64,000 nucleotides of DNA from Bidens hawaiensis (taxonomy: Eukaryota > Streptophyta > Magnoliopsida > Asterales > Asteraceae): NCBI GenBank assembly GCA_021521415.1, contig JAIQDT010000168.1, positions 2,302,501-2,366,500 of the forward strand. The letters run 5' to 3'. Both the position numbers and the translations under genes were made by a program. Shown one piece after another: positions 12,151 through 23,582 of the stretch. A model generated the notes under the pieces. The model was not told the DNA's origin. It saw nothing but the letters and a program-made list of their open reading frames with translations, and did not search any database. Within the stretch, counting starts at the first letter, position 1, and every line of letters starts with the position of its first letter.

Positions 12151-12669
12151 TCGCGCTGCAGATCTGATTGCCCATAACTCCTTCGTTTCTTAGCCAAATA
12201 ACTCAATTTTGGTACCCACGGAATCGTATGATCGGCGCCTACAAATCCCAACCATCAAATCGGCCTAAAATCGACGTTTTAGGGGTCCGATTTGGGCAGT
12301 TGTGTTTCGGGTCCGATTAACCCGTCAAATCCTAACCATTTTCAGTAATATTAGCTTTGCGGGATTAGTTCTTACCTTTCCAACTCAGATCTACCAGCAA
12401 AATCTCGGGTCTCGACTTCGGATCTCGGTCGGTTATGTGTGTGTTTTTGAGTGTGTAAAAGAGAAAGATGGAAATAAAATGATATCTTGGGCTTGGGATG
12501 GGTATTTATATCTCTCAAGCCCACGGACCCAAGGCCCATTCTCATTTAACCCATCTTACGTAATCTAAGCCCATGACCCGTTCCTTACTCGACATTAAAT
12601 AACTAAAACGTGAAATCACTAAACATAACTTTCTTTTATTTAACATTATAAAAATTTTAGGATGTTACA

Positions 12670-12896
12670 CCAATAGCCCCTTCGGTGCCCTTGAATGGCC
12701 AGGGCTTGCACGCCATAAATGTTTTATAGGAGCATCCTTTGTCCAAAGCTCCTGATTCGGGTTCTGGGGTTTCGGTCTCTCGACGACCCTGGCTTGATTC
12801 GGCCTTGCTTGCCTCATGAGTGGCGATCGCTTGAGCTATTATCTCTTTGAGTTCCTCGGGTGTCATGGTAATTCCTTTGGCTCTGGTTGGAGGCAT
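12670..12896 (-). pseudogene. Ty3 gag N-terminus, cut off by the solo LTR
   Basis: The ORF reads from MPPTRAKGITMTPEELK and reaches KGCSYKTFMACKPWPFKG, then TEGAIG, where the solo LTR interrupts it. I place the start at the Met at 12896 rather than the upstream in-frame Met at 12941, because PPTRAKG is the usual beginning of this gag type; this is a judgement from memory. About 75 codons remain. Confidence 0.75.
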
Positions 12897-13151
12897 TTTC
12901 GTTTTCCTAAAAGAGGATGAAAATATTTCAAAGCTTGGCATATGTACCTTGGGTACATAATGTTCTTATCCTTAGTGTCCACTAGACATTGTGTGACCCG
13001 TGTTCCTAAGTGTGTGTAGCTTTTCTTTTTGAATAATTCCTTTGAAAATATTATTATTTTTTTTTTTTTTTTTTTTTGAAAAATATTTCATGCGATTCCC
13101 CTACGGTTATAGTTTAGGTTTAAACATCTTTCCTAGTTCGCTATAACCAGT

Positions 13152-13163
13152 GCTCTGATACCA
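13152..13163 (-). other. Primer binding site, initiator tRNA-Met type
   Basis: On the minus strand TGGTATCAGAGC lies three bases inside the 5' LTR. It is the standard complement of the 3' end of plant initiator tRNA-Met, as used by many Ty3 and Ty1 elements. It fixes 13167-16515 as the 5' LTR. Confidence 0.92.
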
Positions 13164-13166
13164 ATC

Positions 13167-16100
13167 TGTCACACCCGGCCCTGAACGGCGGAAACAACCG
13201 GGCGTGGGTTTATAAGGGGATTGATTATCAAGCACGGGTCATTGCAAACATTCTAATAAATTTTACATTCGCATGAAATGTCTAGTACAAAACACATTAA
13301 ATTGTTTAAAAGTACATATCCAAATATGAAAGTGTTGAAGATTTCTACGTCATGTCCCCCCTATAGAAGGAATAGGACCCTGAAATCTTCCAAAAACATT
13401 TTATAGTCAATCTTCGTGATGTGTTCTACGTGTGACTCCTTATGCATCTTGATTACCACCTGAAAGACACGTAAAAATAATTTTGTCAACATACGTTGAG
13501 TGAGTTCACAGGTTTTAGAGACTCAATAAATCGTATTGTAACATATTTCGTGCGTCATGACTGCATATCCATGACTAACAGTGTGATGTGGCTGCATGAG
13601 TTTGTAACCATGCCTTGACTCGTTGTGCCCCTAATACCATCCCACGGGTTACGTGCGAACATCGTTGTTCGGAAAACTATGCGCCCGTCTTGTAAAGTGG
13701 CGCGACCACTTACGAGCGGGTTTGGCAAACCAGTAGTACTACCCTTAGAGTTCCACGGCTATACGTGTTTATAGTTATGGTTACTAATCATTAGGGGACT
13801 TATATTGTTTCGTGATCACTTTCTCGTCTCATGCACACACACATTGAAAATCAAGATAAACACCATGAATAAATAATCGTTTGTATTGCGTGTCTATCAC
13901 CCCAAAATAATTGAAAACATAGTGAAAATAGGGGCTGTGAGACTCACCTGTGATTCTTGTTAGGTGTTGGTGTTTCGGTTTGATGTTTTCCTGTAGACAT
14001 CGTGTTCGTTTCAGTACTTATGTTTGTAGATGTGTGCTCGATCCACGAGCATGAGGTGACCCAATTAGAAATGTTTTGTTGGTGATATTGTTCCTTTTTA
14101 CATGTTTGCTCTTTAAAGAATCCCGGACGTTAGACAACGTCCTAGACTTATAACACTTTGTTATTATTTATATATCTTCGTGTACTTCCAGAAGGTTTAG
14201 GAGCACTCGGTATAACTTATATTGGAAATTCGGTAATCGTGACGTTATATAACATGCTTTCGCCTAATAGGTTTCGGTGCTCTCATCGTTAGTCCCCAGG
14301 TAGGTAACGGGCCCATCTATGATATATTCGATTACCAGCCTTAGACAGGACGTCCCGACTACCGACACCTCCACCCTTCCAGTTACTCGCATGTTCATCA
14401 CGAAAGCCCGTATTTAATGTTCGATTGTATGTTTTCGGTGTTTGGTTATTGTGGTATCTTTGTTTATATTCTTTAGTTTTCCTACACACATATAGGAATA
14501 TGTGTGTATTATATATTTTGTCGATAAGAGGTCGTATACATATATACTTTTTACCATTTTCTTTCCCGGTTATTATAATCTTATATTTAATATATTTCTC
14601 ATGTTCTAAATAGTATTATTATATTATTATTCATATATATTATTACACTCGTATATGTTAAAAGTCACATGTATTTATAAATCCGGTATTCGTTATACAC
14701 TACTTATACTCGTTATGCATCGTATATTTTCTTAGGTTATTCTAACGTACTTTTATTTATAATATTTGTGATAAATATATTTATGTTGTATCATTTTATA
14801 CACATAACAAGTTTTATATGTTATCCATTAAACATATTTTCCTAACTAGGTTTTCTATGACATAAACCTTTTTATTATAACTTCAATCTTTTATTTTAAT
14901 AAACCATGATCTAATATGCTACTTTATCATGCTATTAATTTGTTTAACATGTTTTAGTCACCTCGTATGTTCGTGGTTATGGCCATCTTAATGTGTTTAT
15001 AAAAGTATATAAAGAGGGGTTGTTACCTTGTTAAAGTGACGTTTCACGAGAGATTTAGTGAGATCCGGGTTCCTTGGTGTTAGCCTCGAGATTGGGACTC
15101 TAAAATATATTTATATAACATGGAATACACGTGTTAAGGTCAAGAAAACGGAAGTTATGAGGGCTGGACAGAAACTTGTTTTTCCAGCAACTTTAAAGTT
15201 TCAAGACTTGAGTTTCGGGCTTACCTAGCGATAAAAACAGAGCCGGAAATGGACGTTCGAAAGATGGTCCGTAATCCTTACAGATTTCCTTGGATTCCTA
15301 AACAAGAATCATCGAAAAATACCAAGTATTTTGAGAGATATGATCAAAAATGTGAGCAAGGGTGCTGCTGGAAAACTGCAGTTTCCAGCAGTGACCTCCG
15401 GAGGTTAACAGCTTCTTACCTGGTTTTTTTTCTTTTTGAGGCAGTATCTCGATCAAGGCTTGGCACCACGATTTAAGGATTTTTCTAAGCTTTCTGTCGG
15501 TATGCTGGGTTCAGAAGGCTTAGAGTAAAAATACAAAGATCTGGGGCTTCAAAGTGGTGGCTGGTATAGTGGTGTTGGCTGGTGGTGGCTGGTTGCGGCC
15601 GAAGGGAAGCAAGGGGGAGTTTTGGGATGAACCTCGGTGTGTGTTTGGGTGTATGAAAGACTTTGATCAGCCACATTTGATGGATATTTATAGAAGGCTC
15701 TTGAGGGAACACAATCCCTTGAATCATGGGATTACAATCAAGTAACAAGTTACTAAGTGGTCAAAGTTATGGTTTTTATTGTTTGTTTAATATGGGCCGG
15801 ACTTTTAAGGGATTTTGGGAGGCTAGGGAGATCTTGATCATCATGATGTTTGCTAACTATAAATGTTAGGATGGAACTAGATGGTTAGGTTCTAGTTGGA
15901 CTAAGTTAGGATTTAGTTAGGATGTCATTAGAGGCTAATTAGGATGACTAATAGAGATTAGATGAGGATTGAGGTATTAGATGGTACTTTAGGTCATGGA
16001 ACATGGGATTAGATGAATAGATATTGTGTAAATACCGAATTAGCGCGTAGTCCAAGTCGGAAGTTCATTTTTGCATTGTTAGCGGCGTACCGGGTAACTA

Positions 16101-16515
16101 TGGGTTTATAGTATTTAACGTATGTCCTGCGAACATAGTTTTGTCTCAATTGATTCTAGTTGTATGTTTTAGTACATTTTGGGTTCACATTGTCTTATCG
16201 TTTTATATTAAATCCTCGGTTTTGGCCGGTTCCGCGGAAAATTAGAGCACTTTTGGACATAATTTTTACTATTTTGTCTTATTTTCGATCCTAATTTATC
16301 GTTTAAATATATTTCATGGGTCACCAACGCTTGTTATTGGATTGTTTTCGTCATATGGCCATTAGTATAATCGTTTTATGATCCTACTCGGACCTATGAC
16401 TGCAATGTCTATTATAGATCATTACCGATGCACATTATGGCCTAAAAGTATTGAGAAGCATATTATTGCATGCTAAGTACATGATTTTAGGGACGGAATA
16501 TTACCGGGTGTCACA
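13167..16515 (-). repeat. 5' LTR of the Ty3 element (long form)
   Basis: 3349 bp, ends as in the other LTR. It contains 963 bp (15074-16036) missing from the 3' LTR. Outside that block I counted about 16-17 single-base differences over roughly 2.39 kb. At the commonly used plant LTR rate of 1.3e-8 per site per year this is about 0.27 million years; the rate is borrowed from grasses. Confidence 0.92.
15074..16036. other. 963-bp segment unique to the 5' LTR
   Basis: Begins TTGGTGTTAGCC and ends GTAAATACC. It has no terminal inverted repeat and no flanking duplication, so it does not look like a transposon that jumped into the LTR. A deletion from the other LTR explains the asymmetry better. 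Short frames at 15249-15476 and 15554-15745 show no domain. Confidence 0.7.
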
Positions 16516-17190
16516 CCAGTCGTGACTATACTTGAATCCCGGCAATTCCTTACAGTGGAGGGCATGCTCAACAAATCTATCCAAACAGGCTTTTTTACAA
16601 ATATGGCATGATTCATCTAGAGGGAAAAGAGGAATCATAAGCCAGTATATAAGGATGGATCTGTATTCAACTGCTGACATCCGTTGCCCAAGACCTTCAA
16701 TGGGCACAACAGTAAAAAAATCCGGGGCATGAGCCCCCTTGAGACAAGCAATAACTGCCTTTTGTCTCAGGGTTATATCGAATCGTTTCTCCAAATCATG
16801 TACGTGTTTACCATAAAGAGCACTCGCCAATGTTTGTTGAGGTTTCTTGGGGGCGGTTTCCTTATCAGTAACACATCCTAGATCAAGGTCCGGGAGAGTT
16901 GTTCCGATAATACCAAGTGCAAAGGATTAGTCAGGATCCACCCCTATAACACCAGCGCCTCGCAAAATGTGGTCCTGCAATTTCCACGACTGGGCCCTGG
17001 AAGCCACAAAGGCATATGTGGAGACATCCTTCGCCGAGAAAATTCCTAAGCCTCCGCAACGCATAGGGAAGGAAGCCAACCTCCACTGGAGGTCCCCAAA
17101 ATGCAAACCTCCACACACAACAATATCTTCGATTGCTCCCGCAGGCCCGCATCAAAGATGGACACGGCCTCTTTGACATGCTCAGCCCAA
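16516..17190 (-). pseudogene. RT-linked retroelement protein, upstream half
   Basis: The minus-strand frames run through VCGGLHFGDLQWRLASFP, AFVASRAQSWKLQDHIL, TLASALYGKHVHDLEKRFD, LRQKAVIACLKGAHA, GLGQRMSAVEYR and a Cys/His cluster (CHICKKACLDRFVEHALHC), then FKYSHDW at the Ty3 target site CCAGT. There are frameshifts near 17130 and 16925, so the copy was decaying before or after the insertion. The downstream half is at 3210-3699. Confidence 0.6.
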
Positions 17191-17541
17191 ACACTAATTT
17201 GGTAATTGTTTCTTATCCATATCTTGTTCTCATCTACCTTTCAAATGCTTCAACTTTTGACTTCAACTATAAAGAGCATTGACTACCCATATCCTGTAAA
17301 ATATTTGAATTTGCAGTTTATGATGCTAACTCTCCATAACCACTATACTTTAAAGAAAATATTTACAACGAAAGAACCGTGAGAACTATTGATTTTGTGT
17401 TTCGAGCATAGATATTTGATTTTGTAACTAGTTAGTTGTTGCAAGGAGTGTTGAAAGATGTTTTTCTTCGATGAAGCATGTGAAGAAGAAATTGCGTAAT
17501 AGAATGAGTGATGGATACTTAAACGATTCTTGAATTTGTTA
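17191..17541. other. No gene seen
   Basis: AT-rich DNA between the retroelement pseudogene and the next solo LTR, with no conserved frame or element end. It ends at the CATTA target duplication (17542-17546). Confidence 0.5.
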
Positions 17542-17943
17542 CATTATGTCACACCCCGACCAAAGGCGGCGGAACATGCCGGGGTGCAACCGATTGCCCA
17601 AATACACAAGACACTATTTAAAGTGACAATACTTTATTAACTCATTTTATTTCATAAATCAATAAACAACACATCTCGTTCATATAAACAAATTTGAAAA
17701 CAAGTAGCAATCATATTGTTCGTTTTACTAATACCCTAATAGTCTTGGTAACGTTTTCATCAAGTTCTCGAGTCAACAAAAGTCAAACCTGTAACATTTC
17801 ATAAAATAAAGCTTGTCAACACAAAGGTTGGTGAGCAATTCATAAGTTTGAGCATATAAGTATATAATAATACAAGAAAGCCACAAAACTTGTATACAAA
17901 CCAATAAATAAAAGCAACAACTTGGATAAATTGACAATCGCTA

Positions 17944-18140
17944 ATAGAATTACGTTAGCGCCACCTAGCTACAAGGGGTTGCCAAGTAGTCTAGGATTTT
18001 ATTGACCATTGCTAAACACATTAGCACCACCTAGCTACAAGGGGTTGCCAAGTAGTATAGGATTTTATAGTTATCGTTAATTGCATTACGTTAACGACAG
18101 CTTGCCATGAGGGGTTGCCAAATGGTCTAAGATTTATAGT
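17944..18140. repeat. Three imperfect units of about 75 bp
   Basis: Units share AAGGGGTTGCCAAGTAGTCT or close variants (the third has ATGAGGGGTTGCCAAATGG) with an AT-rich remainder. They lie inside the solo LTR, comparable in position to the 32-bp array in the other solo LTR. Confidence 0.75.
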
Positions 18141-18734
18141 TCCACCATCCAAAAGCGATAAACATATAGGCAAATAAGCATAGAACACCAAATCGAGCAA
18201 GTATTTAAGTAAAGTATACAATCGCATTTGTGGGTTCAAAGATTCAAGTAAATAAAGCATTTAGTTTGATAAGTATGAAATGACACCCCAAAACGAAAGA
18301 TGGAAAACGGGGTATGAAAGTACTCACCTCGATTGACGAATCGAGAAATAATAAATGATCGAAATGTAGAAAGCTTGCGAACGAAACGAACGAATCCAAC
18401 TTGAAAGCTAAATGAAAACGAATAAATAAAATATATTAATGAACTTGAACTTTAGTTGAAACTTCATTTGAAACATTGAACGAGAAGGTTCGGTTGTTAA
18501 TCGGGTTACCGGTTAATTTGTTAACGATTAAGGACTCGTACTTAATTGATAATTTAAAATAAAATAATATTATTTGATTGAGCTTTTAAATAGCTAAACA
18601 GATATTAAATAGTAACAAGACGGGTTTAAATCAGGAGTTCGGTTTTATAAAGATGAATTGATAATAAAACCTATAATAATATTATCAATGATAAAGATAG
18701 TAATGATATTAATAATTTTAGAATTATGATATAT

Positions 18735-19076
18735 AGGATTGATTTCTTTTGAGAACCACTTTGAGTTTTAAGAACTTGAAAGAACTCAACGTAACAATTT
18801 TTTTTAGAAATTTTTTTACACATGTGTAATACGTAAGTGTAAGTGATGTACAAAAAATTACAGTATTTTTTTACACACCGAATCGACTTTTTACACATGT
18901 GTAACTAACGTTTAAACTTGTGTAATTATCAAAAATATTTATTCTCTCTCCTACTTCCTTTTTTAATTAAATTTAATCTCAGCCACATATTTCAAATCAT
19001 TTAATTAAATGTGTAGTTCAAAATTGAGTTTTTAAAGTTCTTAAAACTCATCATGGTTCTTAAAATAACCCTCCCC
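18735..19076. mobile_element. Mutator-like MITE in the solo LTR
   Basis: 342 bp flanked by the 9-bp duplication ATGATATAT (18726-18734, 19077-19085), the length expected for Mutator-like elements. The ends are imperfect inverted repeats: the left arm has GAGTTTTAAGAACTT, also found in the complement of the right arm, with further outward similarity (GAGAACC versus AAGAACC). No coding capacity. Confidence 0.7.
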
Positions 19077-19705
19077 ATGATATATTTATATATACATATA
19101 GATAGATATATAAGATAATGATGATAATAGTATATTAATATTCCACCAATTGAGAATTGTTGTTAAAACTAATAATAGTAATAATAATAATTATAATAAT
19201 AATTACCTTTGTTGTTGAATACATTATTATTAGATTTAAGAATTTTACTAATAATTATTATTATTATGATAATTATATGTTCCATATTAAAGATAAAAAT
19301 TAATACTTATAACATTGTAATACTAATAGTTTTAGTGCTAAATATATATAACTCGAGTATCAATGACGTTAAACGACAACTAGACCCGACATGGGTTTTG
19401 GTTCAATAAAACAAGTGGATAATATTTAACATTACTAGAATTTAATAATATTTCTTAATAATCATAATAATAATCATCTATTAATTATGAAAATAATGAT
19501 AATAATAACTTTAATACTAATACTAATAATAATGATAATATCAATAATGAGTTTTATAAGGGGGAATCGAACTCGTGACTCGATTACCGATTATGAGTTA
19601 GACACCAAGATAAACAAACCCTAAATCTCATTACCTATAAACGATGTTTGGCCGAGAACAATTGTCGGAGCCGAACAAAGGTCGTCGGAGAAACTGTTTC
19701 CACCA

Positions 19706-19875
19706 GAGAGAGAGAGAGAGAGTCCATGTGTGAGAGAGAGAGAGAGAGAGACGGTGAGAGAGAGAGAGGCATAGAGAGAGGGAGGCGGTGAGAGAGAGAG
19801 ATGCGGAGAGAGAAGAGAGGCGGAGAAAGAGAAAAGAGAGAGTAACAGAGCGAGCAGAGAGAGAGAGGGGTACCG
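19706..19875. repeat. (GA)n-rich tract
   Basis: Interrupted GA repeat that generates spurious Ser/Leu-rich and Arg/Glu-rich frames on the two strands. Not coding. Confidence 0.9.
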
Positions 19876-20488
19876 GTGGCCATTTTTCCGGTCGCCAGAA
19901 AAACGAGCCTGAGGGGAAGGGGGATGCTGGAGTTACGAGGGAAGGGAAGGAGAGAGGTGGTTGCGTAGGGTTGAGGGGTTAGTGTGGTGTCCGAGTTACG
20001 GGGGACAGATTACGGCCGGAGATCGGGGGGAGTAGGGTGGCCGGAGATCAGCGTCGCCGGTTTCTCGCCAGAAATGTGTGGTCGCCGGAAAACGGCTGGG
20101 ATGGGGTGGCGGCTGAATAAGATATGTTAAGGTTAGGGTTTTTTAGGTATATATAGGTGGTTTATAAAATATTACACTTTGGCCCCTCATGTTCTAAATA
20201 TTTTACAAAAAGGGTATTAAGCTTTAGAAATGTTAATATAGATTCGATAATGGCAAGAATTACCCCTTACAACTTATAACTAATTTTATGTTAAATGAAC
20301 TACGATTAGTACACGCCTACATGACGGATTTGATGAACTAAGTACGTGGAAGATTTAAAGATCGACTTAAACGATTTATAAAATTACCGGGTCGGGTTTA
20401 CAATACAATACGGGTTCGACGTATAATTTATTAAAAATAAAACGCGAAAAAGAATCCGAAACCCGAATTTGACGAATGTCACACATTA

Positions 20489-21280
20489 AAAGGGAGTTCC
20501 TTCAACAAGTGTCGGTCAAAGATGTAATGCGACATCTCAAAAGACGACAACTTGTAGAGAACAACTATAGGTAGCTGTTTTTTTCTAAATTTGAAAGATC
20601 ATCGTATTTATATTATGTGTTCTTAATTTTTAGTGACGATGTTTGTTTTTTATTATTGTATCGTATTTATATTTTAATTTTGTGATGAACCTTACCTGAC
20701 CCGAACCATTAAATGACCTGAACTGTCTCGAAAATTTGTAGCTAGGTTCGGTCGTATGAAAACAGCGAACCCATTAGGAAAAAATTTTTGGATCCGTCAC
20801 TATTTGTGGGTCCCACTCTCTTTTGACATTATTTTACATGTAATGAAAATATAGGTTAAATACTTAAATGTCAAATATACCCCTGAGTCAACGTCAAATA
20901 TACCCCTGAGTTAACGAGAAATATAGATGGGGTTAACAATTTGGACGTAATTGGCAAGAGGTTGTAAACCATGATCGTCCAGCTGCACAAAAGAAACTTT
21001 TTGAACGAAAGTAGCATTATTGAATAAACCTCATGAACGATTTTAGCACTTTACTCATTGATATGTATATCATTTGTTGCCCCCTTTCGGTTCAATTCCG
21101 AATACAATCTATAACATGATTTTTAGACATCATCGTCAAATGAGTTGCCATTTTCCCTAAATGAGCTCTCTATCTTGGATTGATATTAATTAGAGATGAA
21201 AGCTACAAATGGTTTAAATACAACTTTAAACAAATTTTAACTTACAAAATTCATATTCAACAAATACAATGATAAACCTT
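20489..21280. other. Downstream flank of the MATE gene; no gene seen
   Basis: Contains two copies of a short phrase around ATATACCCCTGAG (about 20875-20920) and a region related to 880-1010, likely an old Mutator-type terminal segment. It would include the 3' flank of the MATE gene, but no polyadenylation signal can be singled out. Confidence 0.45.
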
Positions 21281-21313
21281 TTATTTGTCTTCTTCAATCC
21301 CCTTTTGACCCGA

Positions 21314-23534
21314 TCAATCATATATATATCAATCAATCATGCCCAGTAAAATCCCACCGACAGCAAAGCTATAAGTAGGGTCTGGGGAGGGTGGGATGTA
21401 GGCACACCGTACCTCTATCCAAAGGAATAAAAAGGTGGCTTCCAGAGAGACCATCGGCTCTAAGTACATGTGTATGAAGCAAAATAAAGGAAATCAAAGT
21501 TTAACAGTTATATAAAAACTACTACTAATTATAATAATATTAATAATAAGATCACAGTTTAACAGCTATATAAAAGCTAATAATAATAATAATAATATAT
21601 GTAAGGGAAATACCATTATGGTATGTGACCTAAATAAGTTAAGTCTAAGCCCTAAGGTATTCAATTCTCTCTAAAAATCCTTAACTTTAATTCTACTTCT
21701 CCACGAATTCCTATCCTCAACCGTGTCCTCGGAGAGGTTTAGGTCTATCAAATCATGCCTAATCCTCTCATCCCAAGTCAATTTCGGTCGTCCTCTACCC
21801 CTCCTCCCCTCTATAGTAATGTTTTCTACGGATCTAACAGGATTCGTCGTCTGTCTTCTCTTTACATGTCCAAACCATCTCAATCTCCACTCTCTTATCT
21901 TGTCTGCTATGTTCGCCACCCCTAATCTCTCGCGAAACACAACGTTTCTTATTCGGTCTAGCCTTGTGTGCCCACACATCCAACGTAGCATTCTCATTTC
22001 TGCTACCTCCATCTTCCGCACTTGTGCCTTCTTGATGACCCAACAATCTGTTCCATATAGCATTGCAGGTCTAACTGCCACCCTATAGAATTTTCCCTTT
22101 AGTTTAATCGGGAAACTCTTGTCGCACAATAAACCTGTGGCTGCTTTCCATCTACACCATCCTACCTGAACTCGGTGGGTCACATCACTGTCTAATTCCC
22201 CATCGCTCTGTACAAATGATCCTAAATACTTGAACTTCGTTACCTGCGGGACCACCTGCCCTTCAAATGTGATCTGTGCGTCTTCATTGTCGTTTATCCC
22301 ACCAAAATCACAGTGGAGGTACTCCGTCTTAGATTGGCTAATCTTTAAACATTTTGTCTCTAAGGTTGTTCGCCACTCCTCAAGCCTCATGTTTAGATCT
22401 TGTTTTTTCTCAGCAAGTAACACAATATCATCTGCGAACATCATGCACCACGGGAGAGTCCCCTGAATCGACTTTGACAACTCATCCAAGACTACTGCAA
22501 AAAGAAACGGGCTCAACGCTGACCCCTGGTGAAGACCTACCTCTACAGGAAAGAAATCAGTATCCCCCACTGGCGCACGAACACTTGTTTCACTCCTGGT
22601 ATACATATCCATAATTATCTCTATGTATTTCCTGGGCACTCTTCTACCCTCCAAGCACTCCCAGAGCACCTGTCGTGGCACACTGTCGTAGGCCTTTTCT
22701 AGGTCAATAAACACCATATGTAAATCACGCTTCTTCTCCCTATACTTTTCCATTAATCTTCTTATAAGGTGTATTGCCTCTGTGGTGGAACGCCCCGGCA
22801 TGAAGCCAAATTGGTTGACCGTAACCTGAGTTTCTCGTCTAAGTCTAACCTCAATCACTCTTTCCCATAGCTTCATAGTATGACTTAGTAGTTTGATTAC
22901 TCGGTAGTTACCACAACATTGGGTGTCTCCTTTGTTCTTATAGATAGGAACTACAACGCTGCTCCTCCACTGGTCTGGCATCTTACCTGATTTGAGAATA
23001 CTATTGAACAGAGTAGTTAACCACATGACTCCTTCCTCCCCCAGACACTTCCACACCTCGATGGGTATGTTGTCTGGGCCAACCGCCTTAGACCTTCCCA
23101 TCCTCCTAAGTGCATCCTTCACCTCTTCTCGTGTGATCCGTCGGCAGTAGCAGTTATTCGATTGTTGTCGTTGAAAGTTTGTGTTGTCATGTTCTTCTTG
23201 GTAAGCTCTCCCATTGTTAAAAAGATTGTGGAAGTAGGTTTGCCATATTAGCTTGATGTCCTGCTCCTTGACCAGTACATGCCCATCTGTATCCTTTATG
23301 AACTTCACCGGTCCTAGATCTTGCCTTCTACACTCCCTGGCTTTGGCAATCTTAAACATAGCATGTTCCCCCTCTTTTGTTTCTAGACTTTCATACATCC
23401 GTTTAAAGGCCGCCTTCTTTGCTTCCGCCACTGCCTTCTTCGCCTCTATCTTGGCCGTTTTGTAGTTGTCCCTCAATTCCACTCGCTCCTCCTCATTCGT
23501 GCACCTCATTAGCTCCCTAAAACATCCTTGTTTG
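21314..23534 (-). mobile_element. 5'-truncated RTE-clade LINE in the last MATE exon
   Basis: 2221 bp flanked by the 16-bp duplication TCCCCTTTTGACCCGA (21298-21313 and 23535-23550, plus strand). On the minus strand its 3' end is a short TTGA-type repeat (TGATTGATTGATATATAT), the microsatellite tail expected of RTE elements in place of poly(A). The 3' UTR at about 21340-21480 holds a conserved phrase (plus strand GGTCTGGGGAGGGTGGGATG) that I recall from plant RTE tails. The endonuclease domain is missing. Same strand as the MATE gene. Confidence 0.9.
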
Positions 23535-23554
23535 TCCCCTTTTGACCCGACCAT
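21671..23554 (-). CDS. RTE LINE reverse transcriptase, open reading frame fused to target exon
   Basis: A 627-codon open frame. Only from 23534 leftwards is it LINE; the Met and next codons (23554-23535) come from the MATE exon read out of frame. Residues about 20-100 are a charged helical region (KKAVAEAKKAAFKRMYE). The RT follows with DNIPIEVWK, QFGFMPGRSTTEAIHLI, FIDLEKAYDSVP (near 288), HQGSALSPFLFAVVLD and the catalytic MMFADDIVLLAE (near 375). The C-terminus has MLYGTDCWVIKK and RRWFGHVKR-like motifs typical of the RTE clade. No endonuclease, so it is not autonomous, yet RT is uninterrupted. Transcription could only come from the MATE locus. Confidence 0.88.
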   Translation of the reverse strand: MVGSKGDKQGCFRELMRCTNEEERVELRDNYKTAKIEAKKAVAEAKKAAFKRMYESLETKEGEHAMFKIAKARECRRQDLGPVKFIKDTDGHVLVKEQDIKLIWQTYFHNLFNNGRAYQEEHDNTNFQRQQSNNCYCRRITREEVKDALRRMGRSKAVGPDNIPIEVWKCLGEEGVMWLTTLFNSILKSGKMPDQWRSSVVVPIYKNKGDTQCCGNYRVIKLLSHTMKLWERVIEVRLRRETQVTVNQFGFMPGRSTTEAIHLIRRLMEKYREKKRDLHMVFIDLEKAYDSVPRQVLWECLEGRRVPRKYIEIIMDMYTRSETSVRAPVGDTDFFPVEVGLHQGSALSPFLFAVVLDELSKSIQGTLPWCMMFADDIVLLAEKKQDLNMRLEEWRTTLETKCLKISQSKTEYLHCDFGGINDNEDAQITFEGQVVPQVTKFKYLGSFVQSDGELDSDVTHRVQVGWCRWKAATGLLCDKSFPIKLKGKFYRVAVRPAMLYGTDCWVIKKAQVRKMEVAEMRMLRWMCGHTRLDRIRNVVFRERLGVANIADKIREWRLRWFGHVKRRQTTNPVRSVENITIEGRRGRGRPKLTWDERIRHDLIDLNLSEDTVEDRNSWRSRIKVKDF

Positions 23555-23582
23555 TTCTTAATTCTCTCTTCAGCCATGGATG

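Larger units (their letters stand above)
10373..12669 (-). mobile_element. Solo LTR inserted in the Ty3 gag
   Basis: 2297 bp. On the minus strand it begins TGTAACATCC and ends GGGGCCTTACA, and it is flanked by the exact 5-bp duplication CCAAT (10368-10372 and 12670-12674, plus strand). Removing it with one TSD copy rejoins the gag frame at GAIG/LNNW. No internal retrotransposon domain is present, so it is a solo LTR, the usual product of unequal recombination between two LTRs. Strand is inferred from the TGTAACATCC start. It carries two tandem arrays. Confidence 0.9.
3700..16515 (-). mobile_element. Full-length Ty3/gypsy LTR retrotransposon (chromovirus, Tekay/Del-like), nested and defective
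   Basis: A 12,816-bp element on the minus strand, bounded by TG...CA LTR ends and the 5-bp target duplication CCAGT (3695-3699, 16516-16520). On the minus strand the order is 5' LTR, initiator-Met PBS, gag, protease, RT, RNase H, integrase, polypurine tract, 3' LTR. Long LTRs, two CCHC knuckles and a C-terminal RIKLVKVQW tail after integrase suggest the Tekay/Del group, which is an inference. The element cannot make a polyprotein: gag is split by a solo LTR and pol has three frame breaks. The shared parts of the LTRs differ at about 16-17 positions by my count, so insertion was recent on a plant time scale. Confidence 0.93.
17547..20483 (-). mobile_element. Solo LTR with nested MITE
   Basis: 2937 bp with TGTCACACCCCG at one end and GAATGTCACA at the other, flanked by the 5-bp duplication CATTA (17542-17546 and 20484-20488). 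There is no gag or pol. On the minus strand it would start TGTGACATTCG and end GGGTGTGACA, so I place it on minus by analogy with the Ty3 element. It includes a three-unit tandem repeat, a GA-rich tract and a Mutator-like MITE. Confidence 0.85.

Noticed and set aside
15074..16036. A separate transposon inserted in the 5' LTR
   Set aside because: No terminal inverted repeats, LTR ends or target duplication; a deletion in the other LTR is simpler.
19635..19982. Ser/Leu-rich and Arg/Glu-rich ORFs on opposite strands
   Set aside because: Both are translations of the interrupted (GA)n tract.
21723..22088. 121-codon plus-strand ORF opposite the LINE
   Set aside because: Antisense to the RTE RT; the same shadow recurs at 39738-40082 opposite the second RTE fragment.
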